Shown: positions 24,951 to 37,760, counted from the stretch's first letter. The stretch: DNA of 64,000 bases from Ganoderma boninense (GCA_002900995.3 PJEW03000020.1:1-64000), one strand, 5' to 3'. The notes: a model not told the origin generated them from the letters alone. A program made the numbers and translations.

Positions 24951-24960
24951 GAATAAAAGT
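24951..24960 (+). promoter_or_regulatory. TATA-like box of the 25-kb gene
   Basis: GAATAAAAGT sits about 60 nt before the ATG at 25016, a normal spacing for a fungal TATA-like element. Sequence-only inference. Confidence 0.35.
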
Positions 24961-25015
24961 AGACCTCTTTTGCAGGACGCTTTCGCGTCCGCACCCGCCA
25001 CCCCACTACGAAAGC

Positions 25016-28000
25016 ATGGAGTACGGGCAGCACCATCCCGCGCCTAACCATTTGTATTCGGCCGCCAAGGCGCCGAATACAACTTCCTCCTTCCATCTAT
25101 CACACTCCAATGCCGCCAGTACCTCCCCCGCTGTTCAGGCTGGCTATCATCTGCCTTCATCCGCCTCCGAGTCTTCCATCCCCACACCAGCTATGATCCA
25201 GTCCCTCCTCGCGGCTTCCGACACTCAGAAGGATGCCTTCAACGCCGTTCATACTGGCACTGGCACGGAGCCCGACTTCGCTACACTGGGCCGCGAAATT
25301 ATGCCCCCGCAGCAGAATCAGCAGCCGCAGCCTCTCCCCTTCTACGCTCGGGTCGGTAGGAAGACGGTTGACCAGTACGTTGTTCTCCATCCACTCGTTT
25401 TCGCGGCACGCTGAGAAGTGCGCCCTAGTGTCCATCGATCGTTTCTTGGATGGTTCCAACGCTGGCGGAAGGTGGCGAGGGAATCCGAGACGGTTGCGGG
25501 TCCTTTCAGTCTGGAGCACTTGCAGTTTCTGCAGAGTGCCGCATGTGAGTAATTCTCTGTGGTGCGATCCGATGGTCGAGTATTCATCGTAAGAACAGAT
25601 GCACAGGCTGGGCACAGCCCTCCCGAGTGGAAGAACCTTGCAGTGCACCATCTCAGCCGGTATCCCTCCGCATGGGGTTACGCACATGGGAAAAACGACG
25701 AGCCAGTCTGGACGAATGCGAGTTTGGGAGGACGAGAATTCGACGGGAGAGACGTCGTTGTCGAACCCATCGTGGTCCTTACTCCATCTCCTGCATACAT
25801 GATCTCCTCTCCATCTTCCGGTACCGCCGCGTCGTCGTCATCTTCGTCCGCCACTGGCATGAATGCCCTATCATCTTCGTCTCCCGCCGGCACGAGGCCT
25901 TGCATGTCCTCTGGAGGCATCCCTCAAAAGAAGGCCCTATCCACGAATGCCGCTGTTGGATCTGTCCCTCCTTCCGCCGCTCCGCTGGGCACACCCCTTG
26001 CTGTGCCATCACAAAAGACGATGCAGAACGCCATCCAGCAGACTGCCCCGCTCGCTGCAGACCCCGCTCAGTTCTCACACCATCCATTTTATGCAGTCCC
26101 GACATTTAATTCTGCTCCACCGCCGATGACCAGTCCTGGCCACCAGTTCATGTCCAACTCTGCTCCGCCGTCCATGGCCAACGCCCGCCAGTTCATGTCC
26201 AACTATGCTCCGCCGCCGATGACTAGTCCTGGCCACCAGTTCATGTACAGCTCTGCTTCATCGCCCATGACCAGTTCCGCGCCCCAGTTCATGTCAAGCG
26301 CTGCTCTGCCACTCGTGTCCAGCCCCGCGCGCCAGCCCATGTCTAACTCTGTTCCGGTCGCCATGCCCGCTCGCAAGCTCATGCCCAACCCTGCTCCCCT
26401 CAAGTTCACGTCTAACTCTGTTCCGGTCGCCATGCCCGCTCGCAAGCTCATGCCCAATCCCGCTCCCCTCGAGTTCATGCCTAACTCTGCTCCGGTGGAC
26501 ATGTTCAGCCCCGCTCGCCAACCAGTTGCGACACAGGGTGTCGCACCCCCTCGATCCATTCCCTACAACGCTTATAGCCGAGATCCCGCGCTCAGTTCGG
26601 TTCCTAACCCCGTGAACCCGTTGTCGCACAATCGCCAAGCTCTCAAGAAGATGCGGAAGAGCGAGAAAACGCGGCAGCTTGAGCTTTGGCTGGAGGGCAA
26701 GAAGATTGAAGAGAGGGCAAGAGAGAGACGTGCGCTGAAGCAGAATACCAGGAGATCTGGCGTTTCCGATCGTAACCTTCATGCCTCAACCCACTCCTAT
26801 TTTCCCTCTTCCCCCTCGTCCTCACTGTCTCTCCCGTACGCGCAGAGTCGAGCCAGCTCGTTGTCATCTGGACGCCTCCAGCCTTCTAATGCATCCCTCA
26901 CTTCTTACTCGTATCACTCCAACTCCTCCGTCGGCTCTCTGCACTTCGACCACATGGTTGTAAAGCCCCCAGGTAGTTCTCCCGAGGTCGTTGGTTCTGG
27001 CGGACAAGGTTATTCAAGCGGCAATCATGCCATCCCCGTCGACGGTAGCGGTGCGGAGATGGGGACGGCGGCAAACGTGCCGAACAGCGACGAGACTCTG
27101 AACGCCCCCGTCGGATACGTCAATCCCGACTACTACGCATCTGCGAATGTCACGAACGGACTCGGGGACACGACGAATGGAGTCGCTAACGCAACCAACG
27201 CGCGTGTTCACTCGGTGGTCGGGCAGGCCCTGGCGATGGATGCATTCGTCGACCGCGACACTGCCAACGGGCATGTTCGCCATGCGCGCGCGATGAATGG
27301 AGAAGTTGATGCGACCAACGGAAAAGCCACCGACAGACGCATCCGCGCAATGGATGAATATGCTGATGTGACGTCCTCATACATGGACAGCAGCATAAAG
27401 ACAGAATACGAGAACGGCAACGCCATGGCGGGGTACAACAACAGCAACGCCATGGCAAGGCACGACCACAGCAACGCCATGCTGGGGTACAACAACGACA
27501 ACGGCATAGTGGAGCACGACAACAGCAACGCCGTGAGGGGGTACGACAACAGCAACACCATGGTGGGGTACAACAACGACAACGGCATGGCGGAGCACGA
27601 CAACAGCAACGTCATGGCAAGGCACGGGTACGACAACGACAACGGCATGGCGGAGCACGACAACAGCAACGCCATGAGGGGGTACGACAACAGTAACACC
27701 ATGGTGGGGTACAACAATGACAACGGCATGGCGGAGCACGACAACAGCAACGTCATGGCAAGGCACGACCACAACAACTCCATGCTGGGGTACGACAACG
27801 ACAACGGCATGGCGGAGCACGACAACAGCAACGCCATGAGGGGGTACGACAACAGTAACACCATGAGGGGGTACGACAACAGTAACACCATGAGGGGGTA
27901 CGACAACAGTAACACCATGAGGGGGTACGACAACAGTAACACCATGGTGAGGTACAACAACGACAACGGCATGGCGGAGCACGACAACAGCAACGTCATG

Positions 28001-28243
28001 GCAAGGCACGACCACAACAACGCCATGCTGGGGTACGACAACGACAACGGCATGGCGGAGCACGAAAACAGCAACGGCATGGGGGGGTACGACAACAGCA
28101 ACGGCATGGGAGGGTACGACAACAGTAGCACGGCGACGTCCTGGACGTACGAGAACGTCGACAGGACCGTCATGTTTTCAAATCCGATGCCCACAAATGT
28201 GTCACCGACCAGCGGTGCGTCGCCCACGACGAACAGCATGTAG
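25016..28243 (+). CDS. 1037-aa low-complexity protein with Asn-rich tandem repeats
   Basis: Unknown family. Three exons fit: 25016-25355, 25416-25544 and 25599-28243, giving 1038 codons in one frame. Exon 1 encodes a Ser/Pro/Gln-rich start. The most conserved part follows: LGWFQRWRKVARESETVAG, then PEWKNLAVHHLSRYPSAWGY and PVWTNASLGGREFDGRDVVV (about residues 120-215), which is also present in the decayed copy at 12858. Next come a Ser cluster, degenerate Pro/Met-rich repeats (units with FMSNSAPPPMTS, genomic 26110-26520), a short basic coiled-coil-like helix (LKKMRKSEKTRQLELWLEG), and a C-terminal array of 8-residue units of type GYDNSNTM. The order suggests a globular domain followed by a disordered tail, possibly a nuclear or prion-like regulatory protein. 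That is speculation. Confidence 0.65.
27406..28130 (+). repeat. Coding minisatellite, 24-bp unit (GYDNSNTM)
   Basis: About 25-30 imperfect 24-bp units encode GYDNSNTM, GYNNDNGM, EHDNSNVM and ARHDHNNAM. Near 27840-27960 four units are almost identical, a sign of recent expansion. The frame is kept throughout. Confidence 0.85.
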
Positions 28244-28244
28244 A

Positions 28245-30790
28245 CAAACGCACGGCAGGACAGACGAGTACGGGCAACGTTTGGCTGAAGGTCGACGTTC
28301 CGTTGTTGTGTTTGAACTTATAAGCCGCCTATTTCGCGTTAGGACTTTGGAGATGCTATCGCTTGCGCTCGTTGTTTTTCTCGGTGGTACATAGTTTTTG
28401 ATGGTGTAGTTTTGGGTGCTTTTGCATCATCTTGTTTTCGTATTCTCGGTCTGTCTAAGTAGTTCTGTGTTTCTTGACCACGATCATGGGGAAATGTCCG
28501 ACGTCAATACAGCCAAAACCTACCATGAGTGGCTGTCGTGTGTCACAACCTGGGTAAGCAGCAGCCTCATTGAAGCTGTGTTTACAGTTTTTTTCATAAT
28601 GATAGGCCCCTCCACGACTTTTCACACGCAGGATTCAATATGAGGATCCCAGCTGCAGTCTACATTGACGCAACGCTTTCCGTGTCTGAAATTGACGGTC
28701 TGCCCGAGTAAAGTAAACTGGTGCCCGAGGGGTCGTTGATGAAAATAGCTGTAAACAGACCGTCCTCATGCCGGCGCCTCTTTCAGAAGCCGTCGGCTAA
28801 GGAGCGCGGAGCAAGTTACGCTTCCCCACCACTCTTAGATGCTAGCTTTCTCCTTATTTTGCGCGTTTTTCGATCTCTTCCAGCAGTGACATACAAGGCT
28901 GTTGTTCGAGTTCCCTCGTCCAGCTTATGGGCATAGGGCACTCACGTTCGCTACGCACTGGCCCAATATTCGCGTTATCGCCAAAAGGTCTAGGCTTTCC
29001 CCATGGTACGCCTCTATATGCTTGAGTGGTTATAAAACGGTTTTGAGGCTGCTAGTGGCAGGACGGGGTTGGATAGTTCCCAGACACCTCTCCCTCCGAT
29101 GGCTATCGTAGGCTGCAAGGTGAGTGTGGCCCTCATCCACATAGCGAGTTTGTCACTCACGCAACTATTATTCGCGCACAATGCGACAACTTGCTCCCGA
29201 AAGAGGCGAAGATGGAAAAGTAAGACTCAAGGGGACATCGCCTCTCGGTGTACGGAATGTGAGGTTGGAGGGATGGGAGGGGAATGGACTCCGCGCCAGT
29301 TTCATGGACCATTGGTGCGTTGACGTCCTTTGCGTACTCACATGCTATTAGGATCTCTCTCGTCCCCTTGTCCCAGGACAAGAAGGCGACAATCTTTTTC
29401 CTGCGCCTTTGGCTCAACCTACACGAATTAAGGCGTTTGTCGCACCTGCACCGCTGCCCTACGGCACTGTGACATATTCCCAGGCTGGCAGGGCAGTATC
29501 GCTTCTTTATCGCCGCTCTAGGACCACCGCCGTTGGGGAACACCGCCGCTCTTCCCCAACGCACTCCACAGCATGAAGGTCAAGGACTTCCTTGAGGCCA
29601 TTCTCTGCATGAAGCCTATAAATGTCGCTCGCGTCCGCGGATAGCCCTGTACGGGTTTGGATGCGGTCAAAGAGGATAGTACCAAACAACTCATTGTTAT
29701 TCTCTCCCCCCGCCGCGCTTTGCTGACCGATGGGATCTGCAACGACTATATAGGTCCCGACAAGGGCAGTGTGCTGCACCGCATGCTCTAGCGTGGTGCC
29801 CCATGTCGCCGAAGACAGTCATTTCATTGTTTGCGCTGGGCCTGCCGAACTGGGACAAGTGTAAGGCTTACACTTCGACAGGAACACGTATACTTGCTTA
29901 CGCGAGTGTGATATTCGCTAGGTCACCGAAGTCCTTGCCTTTGCCAGCTTGGCTGCGCATAAATGCACAGCCTTCGAGTACGAGCGGGGCCACGAAGCTG
30001 GAAATTCGAGGGATTGCTCTGTCTGGATGCTCCACGTCGCGGAAAGCCCGAGAGTCGCTGTCATCTAGATTCTCCAGCAATATTTCTATTCTTGGCGTGG
30101 GGCCGTTGCTTCCCTTCGTCTGCTCGCCTTCAACTTCTCGGGCACTTCGCTCTGGCCAAGCCCCGAACTGTTGTGTGACGAGTCGCCACTAGGGAGAAGG
30201 GGAAGGGGTGAGTCCTCTTCGGAGCCTCGATTTCTCGCGTTGCACTCCACTCGCGCATGTGTCGTGAAAGAATAGCCATCCGCGAACCGAGCCCCCTTCG
30301 GAGTCTCCCTTCAAGGGTGTGGGGATTGTCCTTTACTGACATTCCTCGGTGGTGTGAACAATGCTCTTAACACTAACACGAAGTCATATCCATGGCCTCT
30401 GGCTTCTCCGATAGGAAGCGATGGGTCATGGATGATGACGCAGGCTATGCGTGAATGCGCAGAGGAAGTAGTCGCCGATGTTGATCCTGAGTACCTAGTC
30501 CTGATTGCAACAGCTTCCATTACAAAATTTTAGCTGACTCATAAACGCTCAAGTCGGCAGACAGCCAAATTCATCGGTTTTGCACAGCCACGTACTCAAC
30601 GCTTCAGATCTACAGAACTTGACCATTATTACAGAATTGGTCACAACATTATGTACGTTGCGAAGTCAGAAATAACCGCGATGAAACTTTGAACACAGCA
30701 AATACGAGGCAGTGCGAAACATTACAAACATAGCGACAGCAATGACAGCGACAAGATGCAAATCTAGCGACCCAATACCACTCAAGCCAC
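28245..30790. other. No gene recognised
   Basis: Gene-poor. A minus-strand frame at 29507-29779 (ELFGTILFDRIQTRTGLSAD, LHAENGLKEVLDLHAVEC) looks protein-like and may be an exon relic, but no family or neighbouring exon was found. Confidence 0.4.
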
Positions 30791-30894
30791 GACAATAGCG
30801 ACATTTCTAATCCTCCAACTGATAGTGAACTTCAAACATCGACTATTCCACGACGTGGAGGAACGACGAATGCCCCCCGGACCCATTATGGCGA

Positions 30895-31420
30895 TCACCA
30901 GCCCCAGATCCATGCGGCACCCTCTAGTAGAGTTCGTCGCTGATCGCCAGGCAGACAATAGAGCGCGTCACACGCGATCGGTCGTGGTTGAGCGCACGCA
31001 TGTAGCTGCAAGCAGTTAGATATACAAACAAAGGTGAGCAATAAGATTGATGCGTACACGTTTCGAATCACCTCAGGTACGACGGCCGGCTGGATGGTGC
31101 CATCCAGAAGTGCATCATGCACAGCGTTGATCGCGGGCATAGTGTACGGAATCCACCTGCCATACTGCGTACTGAGTTGAACCAGTTCTTCACGGAACTA
31201 CGAGGCGTGAATCGCAAGCTTACGGGTGCTGGAAGAAGCATAGGCTTACCTGGGAGAGAAGTTCGACTATGTCGTCCTGGCGCCGCCACGCATTGGGGCG
31301 GTAATCACGTTGAACGAGCCGGAGAAGACGAGCGCAGGAGCTCCTAGCCATATTTCAGAATGCGAAGACGGGTCGTAGGAGCGAAGGTCAGTGAAGAAGG
31401 GCGTGTAGGCGAAGGGGCCA
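30895..31420 (-). other. Possible two-exon coding relic
   Basis: On the minus strand RRQDDIVELLSQ ends at a GTAAGC donor near 31250. A TAG acceptor near 31200 continues with FREELVQLSTQYGRWIPYTM and INAVHDALLDGTIQPAVVPE. The splice join keeps the frame and the composition is protein-like. No start, end or family can be given. It could be the tail of a transposase. Confidence 0.3.
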
Positions 31421-31647
31421 CAGTCGTTGAAAGTGATAAGCGCCTTCTACAGGCGCTGGAAGTGCATGGCCAATGTGTCAAAAGACAGTGAGCATCGTCA
31501 GGAAGGGGGCATTGGCACCGGGAGACTAGTATACTTATGCGTTCTGTCATACGTTCCTCTCGAAGTGCAATGGGGAGCTCCTGTATGTTAGCCCGAGTCC
31601 CTCCTGTTGGGCGCGACATATAGCCTATTCATCGAAAGTCATTTCAG

Positions 31648-31712
31648 ACCCCGGCGTCAGACGCCGTCAGACGGTCAGACGTCAGACATTCAAAACCACC
31701 CGTCAGACATTT
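31648..31712. repeat. Irregular GTCAGAC-rich tandem tract
   Basis: The heptamer GTCAGAC or its truncations recur five times within 65 nt, with further CAGAC copies at 31985-32010. Looks like a short degenerate minisatellite. Confidence 0.55.
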
Positions 31713-31719
31713 TCAAAAA

Positions 31720-34490
31720 CATGGCTTACCGTGAAGTTCATGACTCCGGAACAACCTCAAACAAGTTGAAGCTCGTTCATAACACCCCTCCACCCCCAGA
31801 TTGGATCTCCAGCCGTCGGCGTTGCAGGGGTCCCGAGCTTCAGGCTCGTTGCGCTCTAGGCTCGCGGGCTCCTACAATATTGCTAGAGGTCATGCCAATT
31901 GTTTGACTTGATTCCATGGTACCGGGGCAAGTTTCGAGTTCATGGTAAGCTTGCGATCTCTTTCGGGCAGCTAGCCGCCCACAGGCATCAGACTTTCAGA
32001 CGTTCAGATCTTCGATGAATTACTGTAGCACTAGTGTGTCGGGGGAATACCTGAGAATAGGAACATCTGTACATATACTTACAGCAAGAGTCCACCAGGA
32101 TTGTTGTTACAAGGTCACACCAGCTAGCAGAGCGTACAATATGCTCTTTTCATTCCGAACGCAGGTACACTCGAAGTTGATGAATGGCAAGGACAATAAA
32201 CAACCAAATATCGCCTAGCGAGAAAAGGACACAATGTTCTCACACAATCTTATTGCAAGTCAGCATCGAAAATTGCGACTGTAGGGCGGCCACAACTTGA
32301 AGCCAGACTTTTGCGAGCTCACAGGAGGCGGAACCTGACCGTCATCTCCACACCTACCCAAGCACGAATCCCTCTTCCGGGCGAACTTGCACTCTTTGGG
32401 AAGGGCTGTGGCATGAATCAGTCTTCAGAGAAGTGTTGAGCAGGCATATAGAACCTGATTATGGACGAAGTTTCCCGGGTGACATTTCCCAGTGCGTGGA
32501 TCGAGACACCAGTTCTTCCTGGATGTAAGCGAGAAATGCCTGCCCTTTCAATTGAATACTACAGCAGAATTGTCACCGCAACCATGGCCCACGCCCGTTA
32601 TGTTGCTCACGTAGAATGGATAATGAAAGGATTGTGGCGTCAAGACGACAGCGTTCCTTGCACACTCGTACGTCTACGCCCGCACCGAAGATCCTGCGAC
32701 CGGTGGCATTAGGTCGGCGGCGGGCGTCGTGACTCGCTCGGTGTGGGGGCACTACGGTATCCTCATTACAGCACCCCTTGAGATCGTAGGTCACGTCGCT
32801 GTTGCAGCCGCCGCACGGCAGGTGCGCTGAGGACGAGATCCGCGTATTTCGGGAGCCGATACCTGGCACTACGGTCGCTACACGAGATATTTACACCAGA
32901 TACAAGTGAACTAAAATGTGAACTAACCTTACCCACTCAGGTCCCCCCCCCGTCCCTGTTAGAGAGACACTTCATGTCTTGGTACACCGCGTGGACACCG
33001 TGCTGACCACGATCGCGCAATTTGTGCATGAAGTCTTCGACCAAGCTTACAACGCGCATCTACATGAGTGACATGCAGCGAATAAAAGTAGATAGGATTA
33101 TCAGGCCCTGAGGAGCGTTGATTGTGATCTATTCCGCAGACCCGATTGTTTGTACAGTGTCGTGCCTGTTCTGGCTGGAGTGGTGACATGTTCTTGCTGT
33201 GGTGGAAGTCTTCGTCACGGTGGATATCTGCCGATTCCGAATCCATCGCCGGAGCTGATTGAGGCCCAAACGATGGTAACTGGGAATACATGAGCGTGGT
33301 CGTCGGAAAACTTCGCTTGGGTCTCTGTTCCGCGCATTCCATCCGATTGCGACAAATCCAGACACAGACATAATGGCCGAACGAACTACCTGAGGCGAGC
33401 ATGCTTCCAAGCCAAAGCCTTCGAAAAGTTGAAAGTCGGTGAGGCGGAGAAGTAGTCAGCCACAATTCCATCCTGTCCGCTACTGTCGGAAAGGTTTTCG
33501 AAGGAAAGGAAATGAAGAACCTCATTCTCGCTGCCTTGCTTGGCGGGCAAGTTCGTAGGTCAATACCCAAGTCTGTCGGCTCGTGGCGACCGGGAGAGCG
33601 CGGAGCGACAAACTAGCCGAAAACCGGAACCTTCTCCCACGTCTCTGCTGTTCTTGCAACTGCCGTCATCGTCACCATCCTGTCGACGTTCTTGGTTCTG
33701 GCACGACTCATCTCCTCATCCTTCCTCCTGCTGTAGCCCTTCACGACTCGACTCCTGCAGGTTCAATATACACCACAGCTCCACCTAGGACAGGACCTCC
33801 AGTCAGTTATAACTGACGCCTTTTTTCTCGTCAGCCGGCCTTCTTCACCTGGAAGCCTTCTGCCGATCCCTCGACACAGTGCACAAGGCTTTTGATAGCC
33901 ACGCCGGGTCTCCGAATAACCTCAAGCTTCAGGAAGACGCTCCGCACAGTACTATGGGACATGAGGGCGTCTCCATAACAACAAACTGTGTTTTCGGCCT
34001 CACACCTCGACGCTTGTTTTGCCTGGCCATTGCTAGGTTCGATGCAACCCCTCTCACGCAGAATCGTGAGTAACAAGTGCACGGTCTTAGTATGAGACTA
34101 ACCTCTTCCCGTCTCGATTAGGCTACTAAAACCACAACGACTAAGAGTGATATGTGTGTGTGGGGGGGAGGGGGGGTTCTCAGGCCAGGTATGTTTTCCC
34201 CCCTTACAACAAGCTAACATGAGTCTTATCCCCGCTTCTCAGGCTACGGTGGCGAAATGACTCCGACGAACCCGTGGAGGAAACGTTGATTTGATCACTG
34301 TGGAGTCTCAACGACTTCGATGACTACGATCGTTTGCTGTGCTTCGTACGAACCATATGACAACCGCTATGGAGTTCAGGTGCGCCCTCGATCGTATTCA
34401 TGCCGGCTGATGTATGAAGCATTTGTGCTAGATACTCATGATGACCAAACGGGGTCAATGGCGGTGGTACAATGCGCCCTGTCAATCATT
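31720..34490. other. No gene recognised
   Basis: Only short or competing frames. The longest, minus 32959-33570, has no motif. A VLTTIAQFVHEVF fragment at 33003-33071 echoes the fragment at 3792. A G-rich run lies at 34153-34175. Confidence 0.4.
34153..34175. repeat. G-rich low-complexity tract
   Basis: TG-dinucleotides followed by two runs of seven G separated by A. Possible G-quadruplex-forming tract; no gene context. Confidence 0.6.
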
Positions 34491-34719
34491 TAAAGCCTGA
34501 AACGAGTGAACCAGGGAGCATCATCACAAAATTCCAAGGCCAAACACAGTCTGATCTTCGGAAAGCCACATCTTCCCTCCGTTCCCACCTGCCGTAGGAC
34601 CTTTTTACGCTATTATCGGCGCATCTGGGAGGGGTACGTTGGGGTACATCTGCCAGCTGGTAGGTTTCTTTCCCTTTCCATGAGGCTCGGTACCCACTTC
34701 ACTATGCAAGCGGCTATAC

Positions 34720-35529
34720 CACACGCTACCCTCAACGCGGTCGTCTGGAACCCAGTTGGGATGATTGATCTACACGTTGTGGCAGATGTTGCCGACGACA
34801 CTGTTCCTAAGGTTCGTCCCTTTTGCCTATATCCCCCATCTATTCAGTTACATCAAATATTCCTTCCAGACGTGCGGCGTAGGACATCTGAGCTGTTACT
34901 GGCAGAAAGATGGACCTCCTCATCCCGGTCACCGCAAACATTATCATGAAAGGTTTTGGCGACTGATGACTCTGTAATCCACGGGTAACCTCGCGCTTTA
35001 AAAATCTGTGGGCTAACTATCCCGGCAGGGACTACAACCAAGTTTGCAGAGGCCGAGTCCGCCTTCAGAGAGTCTGCACTGCTGCTGGATCCGGTGCAGC
35101 CTCAAGCTTCCTTGCTGTCAGAAGGAAGGAAGAAGAGCTCTGTCGCTGACATGGCATGCACTGCGCTTAGAGCGCTGATGTTCACTTGATTGTGAACACC
35201 TAAGGGTGTCCGAGATCGAGTGAGCAAAAACTGACCCTTGGGAAAATGAGAGCTACGACAACGATGATGTGCTGCGGGCGAGGTAATGGCTATCGTTGGG
35301 GCTCCCTGGTACGCGGTGGAATGTTGTCCTTGCGGCCGCTGAGCGTGGAGAACAGGATGAAGGTGATAGTGTAACTGCAGCCCGCATTACTTCGCCCCAT
35401 GTTGTTTACTTGCCAATGAACACATTCGCTGAAAATTACTCCCGAACAAAGGCGATGAAACCGGTGGACACGTCTCAGATAGATCTTACGACTGCCCGAG
35501 AGCAACTTCAGCGCGCTTTGCCAGTGTAG
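34720..35529 (+). other. Scattered coding-like segments, unassigned
   Basis: Three short plus-strand stretches look translated: TLNAVVWNPVGMIDLHVVAD (about 34730-34810), FAEAESAFRESALLLDPVQP (about 35040-35190) and VYLPMNTFAENYSRTKAMKP to a stop at 35529. Plausible donors and acceptors exist between the first two, but no consistent model was reached. No family recognised. Probably an exon-scale relic. Confidence 0.25.
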
Positions 35530-35780
35530 GAAGGCCGCCTTTCCCTGTGTCAGTACTGCATAAGGACGGACTCCTTCTCACAACACTAGTACTGAAGTCT
35601 AGTCCCTAATGCAATGTCTGTTCGCAAGTATAGGACCTTCAGTTACGCTGTTCAGTTCGATCTATCATGTCTGTCTGTGATTCTATGTCAACGTTCTCTC
35701 GGTCCAGGAATCAAAACGTCGTCTAGCTGCCCCAACCCCCTCCTCCTTATTCATTCACACCCTTCTGAGAGCTCTCAGTT

Positions 35781-37760
35781 CTATTTACGCGTAGTCTTGG
35801 AGGGATTCGGTCTGAAGCCTTTTCCCGTAGGCTTCCGCAAAAACGGATTACTCCCTGAAATCAATACTTAATCAAGCAGTGTACAGCTAGAGATGTGGTA
35901 GAGACTCACGAGGAGCGAGGGACGGCTTATCTTCCGCAGTGGCTAACGATGATTCGCGAACAGCGCGGCGTTTGGCATTTGAGTCTGCGCTCGACAAACA
36001 ATCGTCTGCAGGCCGTTTTTTGGGTGACTTCCCCGTTGAAGATGTCCCATTGGTCGTCACGAGCTTCGTGGGTCGTTGTGAGGCAGAAGATTGTCGCGAG
36101 ACGGCGCTTCCGTGCGCAACCTTCAGGCTCTCGATTGCCTTCCGCAGATTAGTCAAACCAAAAGAGCTGGCAACCACGATTGCAGTGTCGAAGGAAGGGA
36201 GGGCATGGAGGAGACGAGCGAAGTCAAGGGCTCTCCCCTGGCTCTTGGTCTGGCAGGCGTGCTCTATGAGTCGGATGATGATTTTGTCGAGTGCAAGCTC
36301 TCGCTCAGCGATATCCTGTGCGGATTTCTGACCGCCGATCCCGTCACGGAGGACGTTCAACAGAAACGTTGCGTGAATGACCCTGAGAGGGTTGATGAGA
36401 GCTCTATCTCATCAACGATAAAATAACAATAACTCACTGTTGCTCCAAACGTGCCTCTTCAGAGTCTACCCGCTTGCACGGGAGAGAAAATGAAATCTCG
36501 CAAAGGAGTGGACGGGGAAACCCTGGGTGAGCTTGTTGCCCCTTGAGGACAACGCAGAAGAACATATCACCGATGACGCCGACGGGCCAGTATGATCTGC
36601 CAGCGCCCGTTCCTCGCTCGATCTGACCCGTGTGCAAGATGCGCATCCACATTGCAGACAAACGGATCCGATAGCGGGGCATAACATTCAGGATGCCGGA
36701 AGAGTCGTAGATTGCGGGTGCCTTTCCAGAGTAGCTGTCAGTACTACTCAACGTGCTCGATCGAGACGGTAGACTTACGCCCTCTTCAGTGATCCCTACC
36801 CATTTAAGGGTGTGATGCTTGGGGACAGGTATATTCTCCTTTTGCAATATAGTGAAGTCGTCGAAATTGATCAAACGTCCCATCAAGTTCTGCGAGCCAT
36901 CTGTCGTCGTGCCTCCATCTCGTGTGACAAGGAACAGCCACTCGCTCCCTGCGACCATCGTCACGAACGTCCCCGGCAAGGTCATGCACGTCCTCTCCAT
37001 TCCACCGCCAGACAGGAAGATGAGCTCGTCATCGCTAGTTGCGATGACAACGTTTCCAAGGCTTTCAATGTCGGCCTCCTTCAAGAGGGATCCAGCGACC
37101 GGCGAACCTCCTGCAGCGACACCGACAACGGAAGTACCTCCGCGAATCTCGTATTTCCACTCGGAGTGAGAGGCCCAGGAGCAGTACGGATGGTACAAGA
37201 TGTGTGCAGCATGTGATGTGTCCGGCTGACAGGCGAAGACGGCGCCACGTTGTCCGAGAGCTGCCAAGTCGTACCGGAAGCGGTCGGGGAAGTGATATGC
37301 TCTCCGCTTGGACACGTCGTGGAAGTCGACGGTGACGACATTGTGGGTACTGAGCTGAGTCACTTCAACTACCCCAATCAGGTTGTATGCTGGGTGATCC
37401 CCTGTTAATACGGTGATATGACACGCAATAAAGACACAGCTTACCGAGGTACCGTTTTGTATTTTCCATCGGCGTTGAACCGGGCTGGAATGGGTCCTGT
37501 GCCTGAACTACGCTCGCCACCTCCCTGGTGTCTCCCTCAACGCTGTCGCTATCGTCAAGGACCTCGCTGACGCTATGGACTGCCTGAAGCACATCCACAG
37601 TGTGCGCGACATCCAAGTCGAAGTCGGTGAGAGTGTCGATGGCATCATCGATAGCTACCAACCCCTCCGTTGATGAATCATGCCCTCCAGGGCCGGAACC
37701 TACAGACGAGACAGATGGTGAGGACATTGAAGGAGATAAACTCGGCGAGTTCTGTTCGGG
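35781..37760 (-). CDS. Mcl1/Ctf4-like replisome adaptor, N-terminally truncated
   Basis: Ctf4/Mcl1 links CMG helicase to polymerase alpha. Minus-strand exons are 37445 to about 37750, 36779-37389, 36438-36721, 35910-36382 and 35781-35854. The phases fit at every junction. Visible: PFQPGSTP and TKRYL joined to AYNLIGVVEVTQLSTHN, then FHDVSKRRAYHFPDRFRYD and LAALGQRGAVFACQPDT of the central beta-propeller; LKWVGITEEG and GILNVMPRYR; the C-terminal helical bundle with LLNVLRDGIGGQKSAQ and RALDFARLLHALPSFDTA; and a terminal exon ending NPFLRKPTGKGFRPNPSKTT. Missing is the N-terminal WD40 propeller of about 300 residues; upstream lies a minisatellite (38103-38246) instead. No internal stop. Either a 5'-deleted duplicate or a gene whose start was rearranged. 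The exon upstream of 37760 is uncertain. Confidence 0.7.

Noticed and set aside
27208..28239. Long minus-strand frames rich in Leu/Val repeats
   Set aside because: Mirror of the 24-bp coding minisatellite; the repeat leaves all frames open. The plus frame is continuous with a unique conserved domain.
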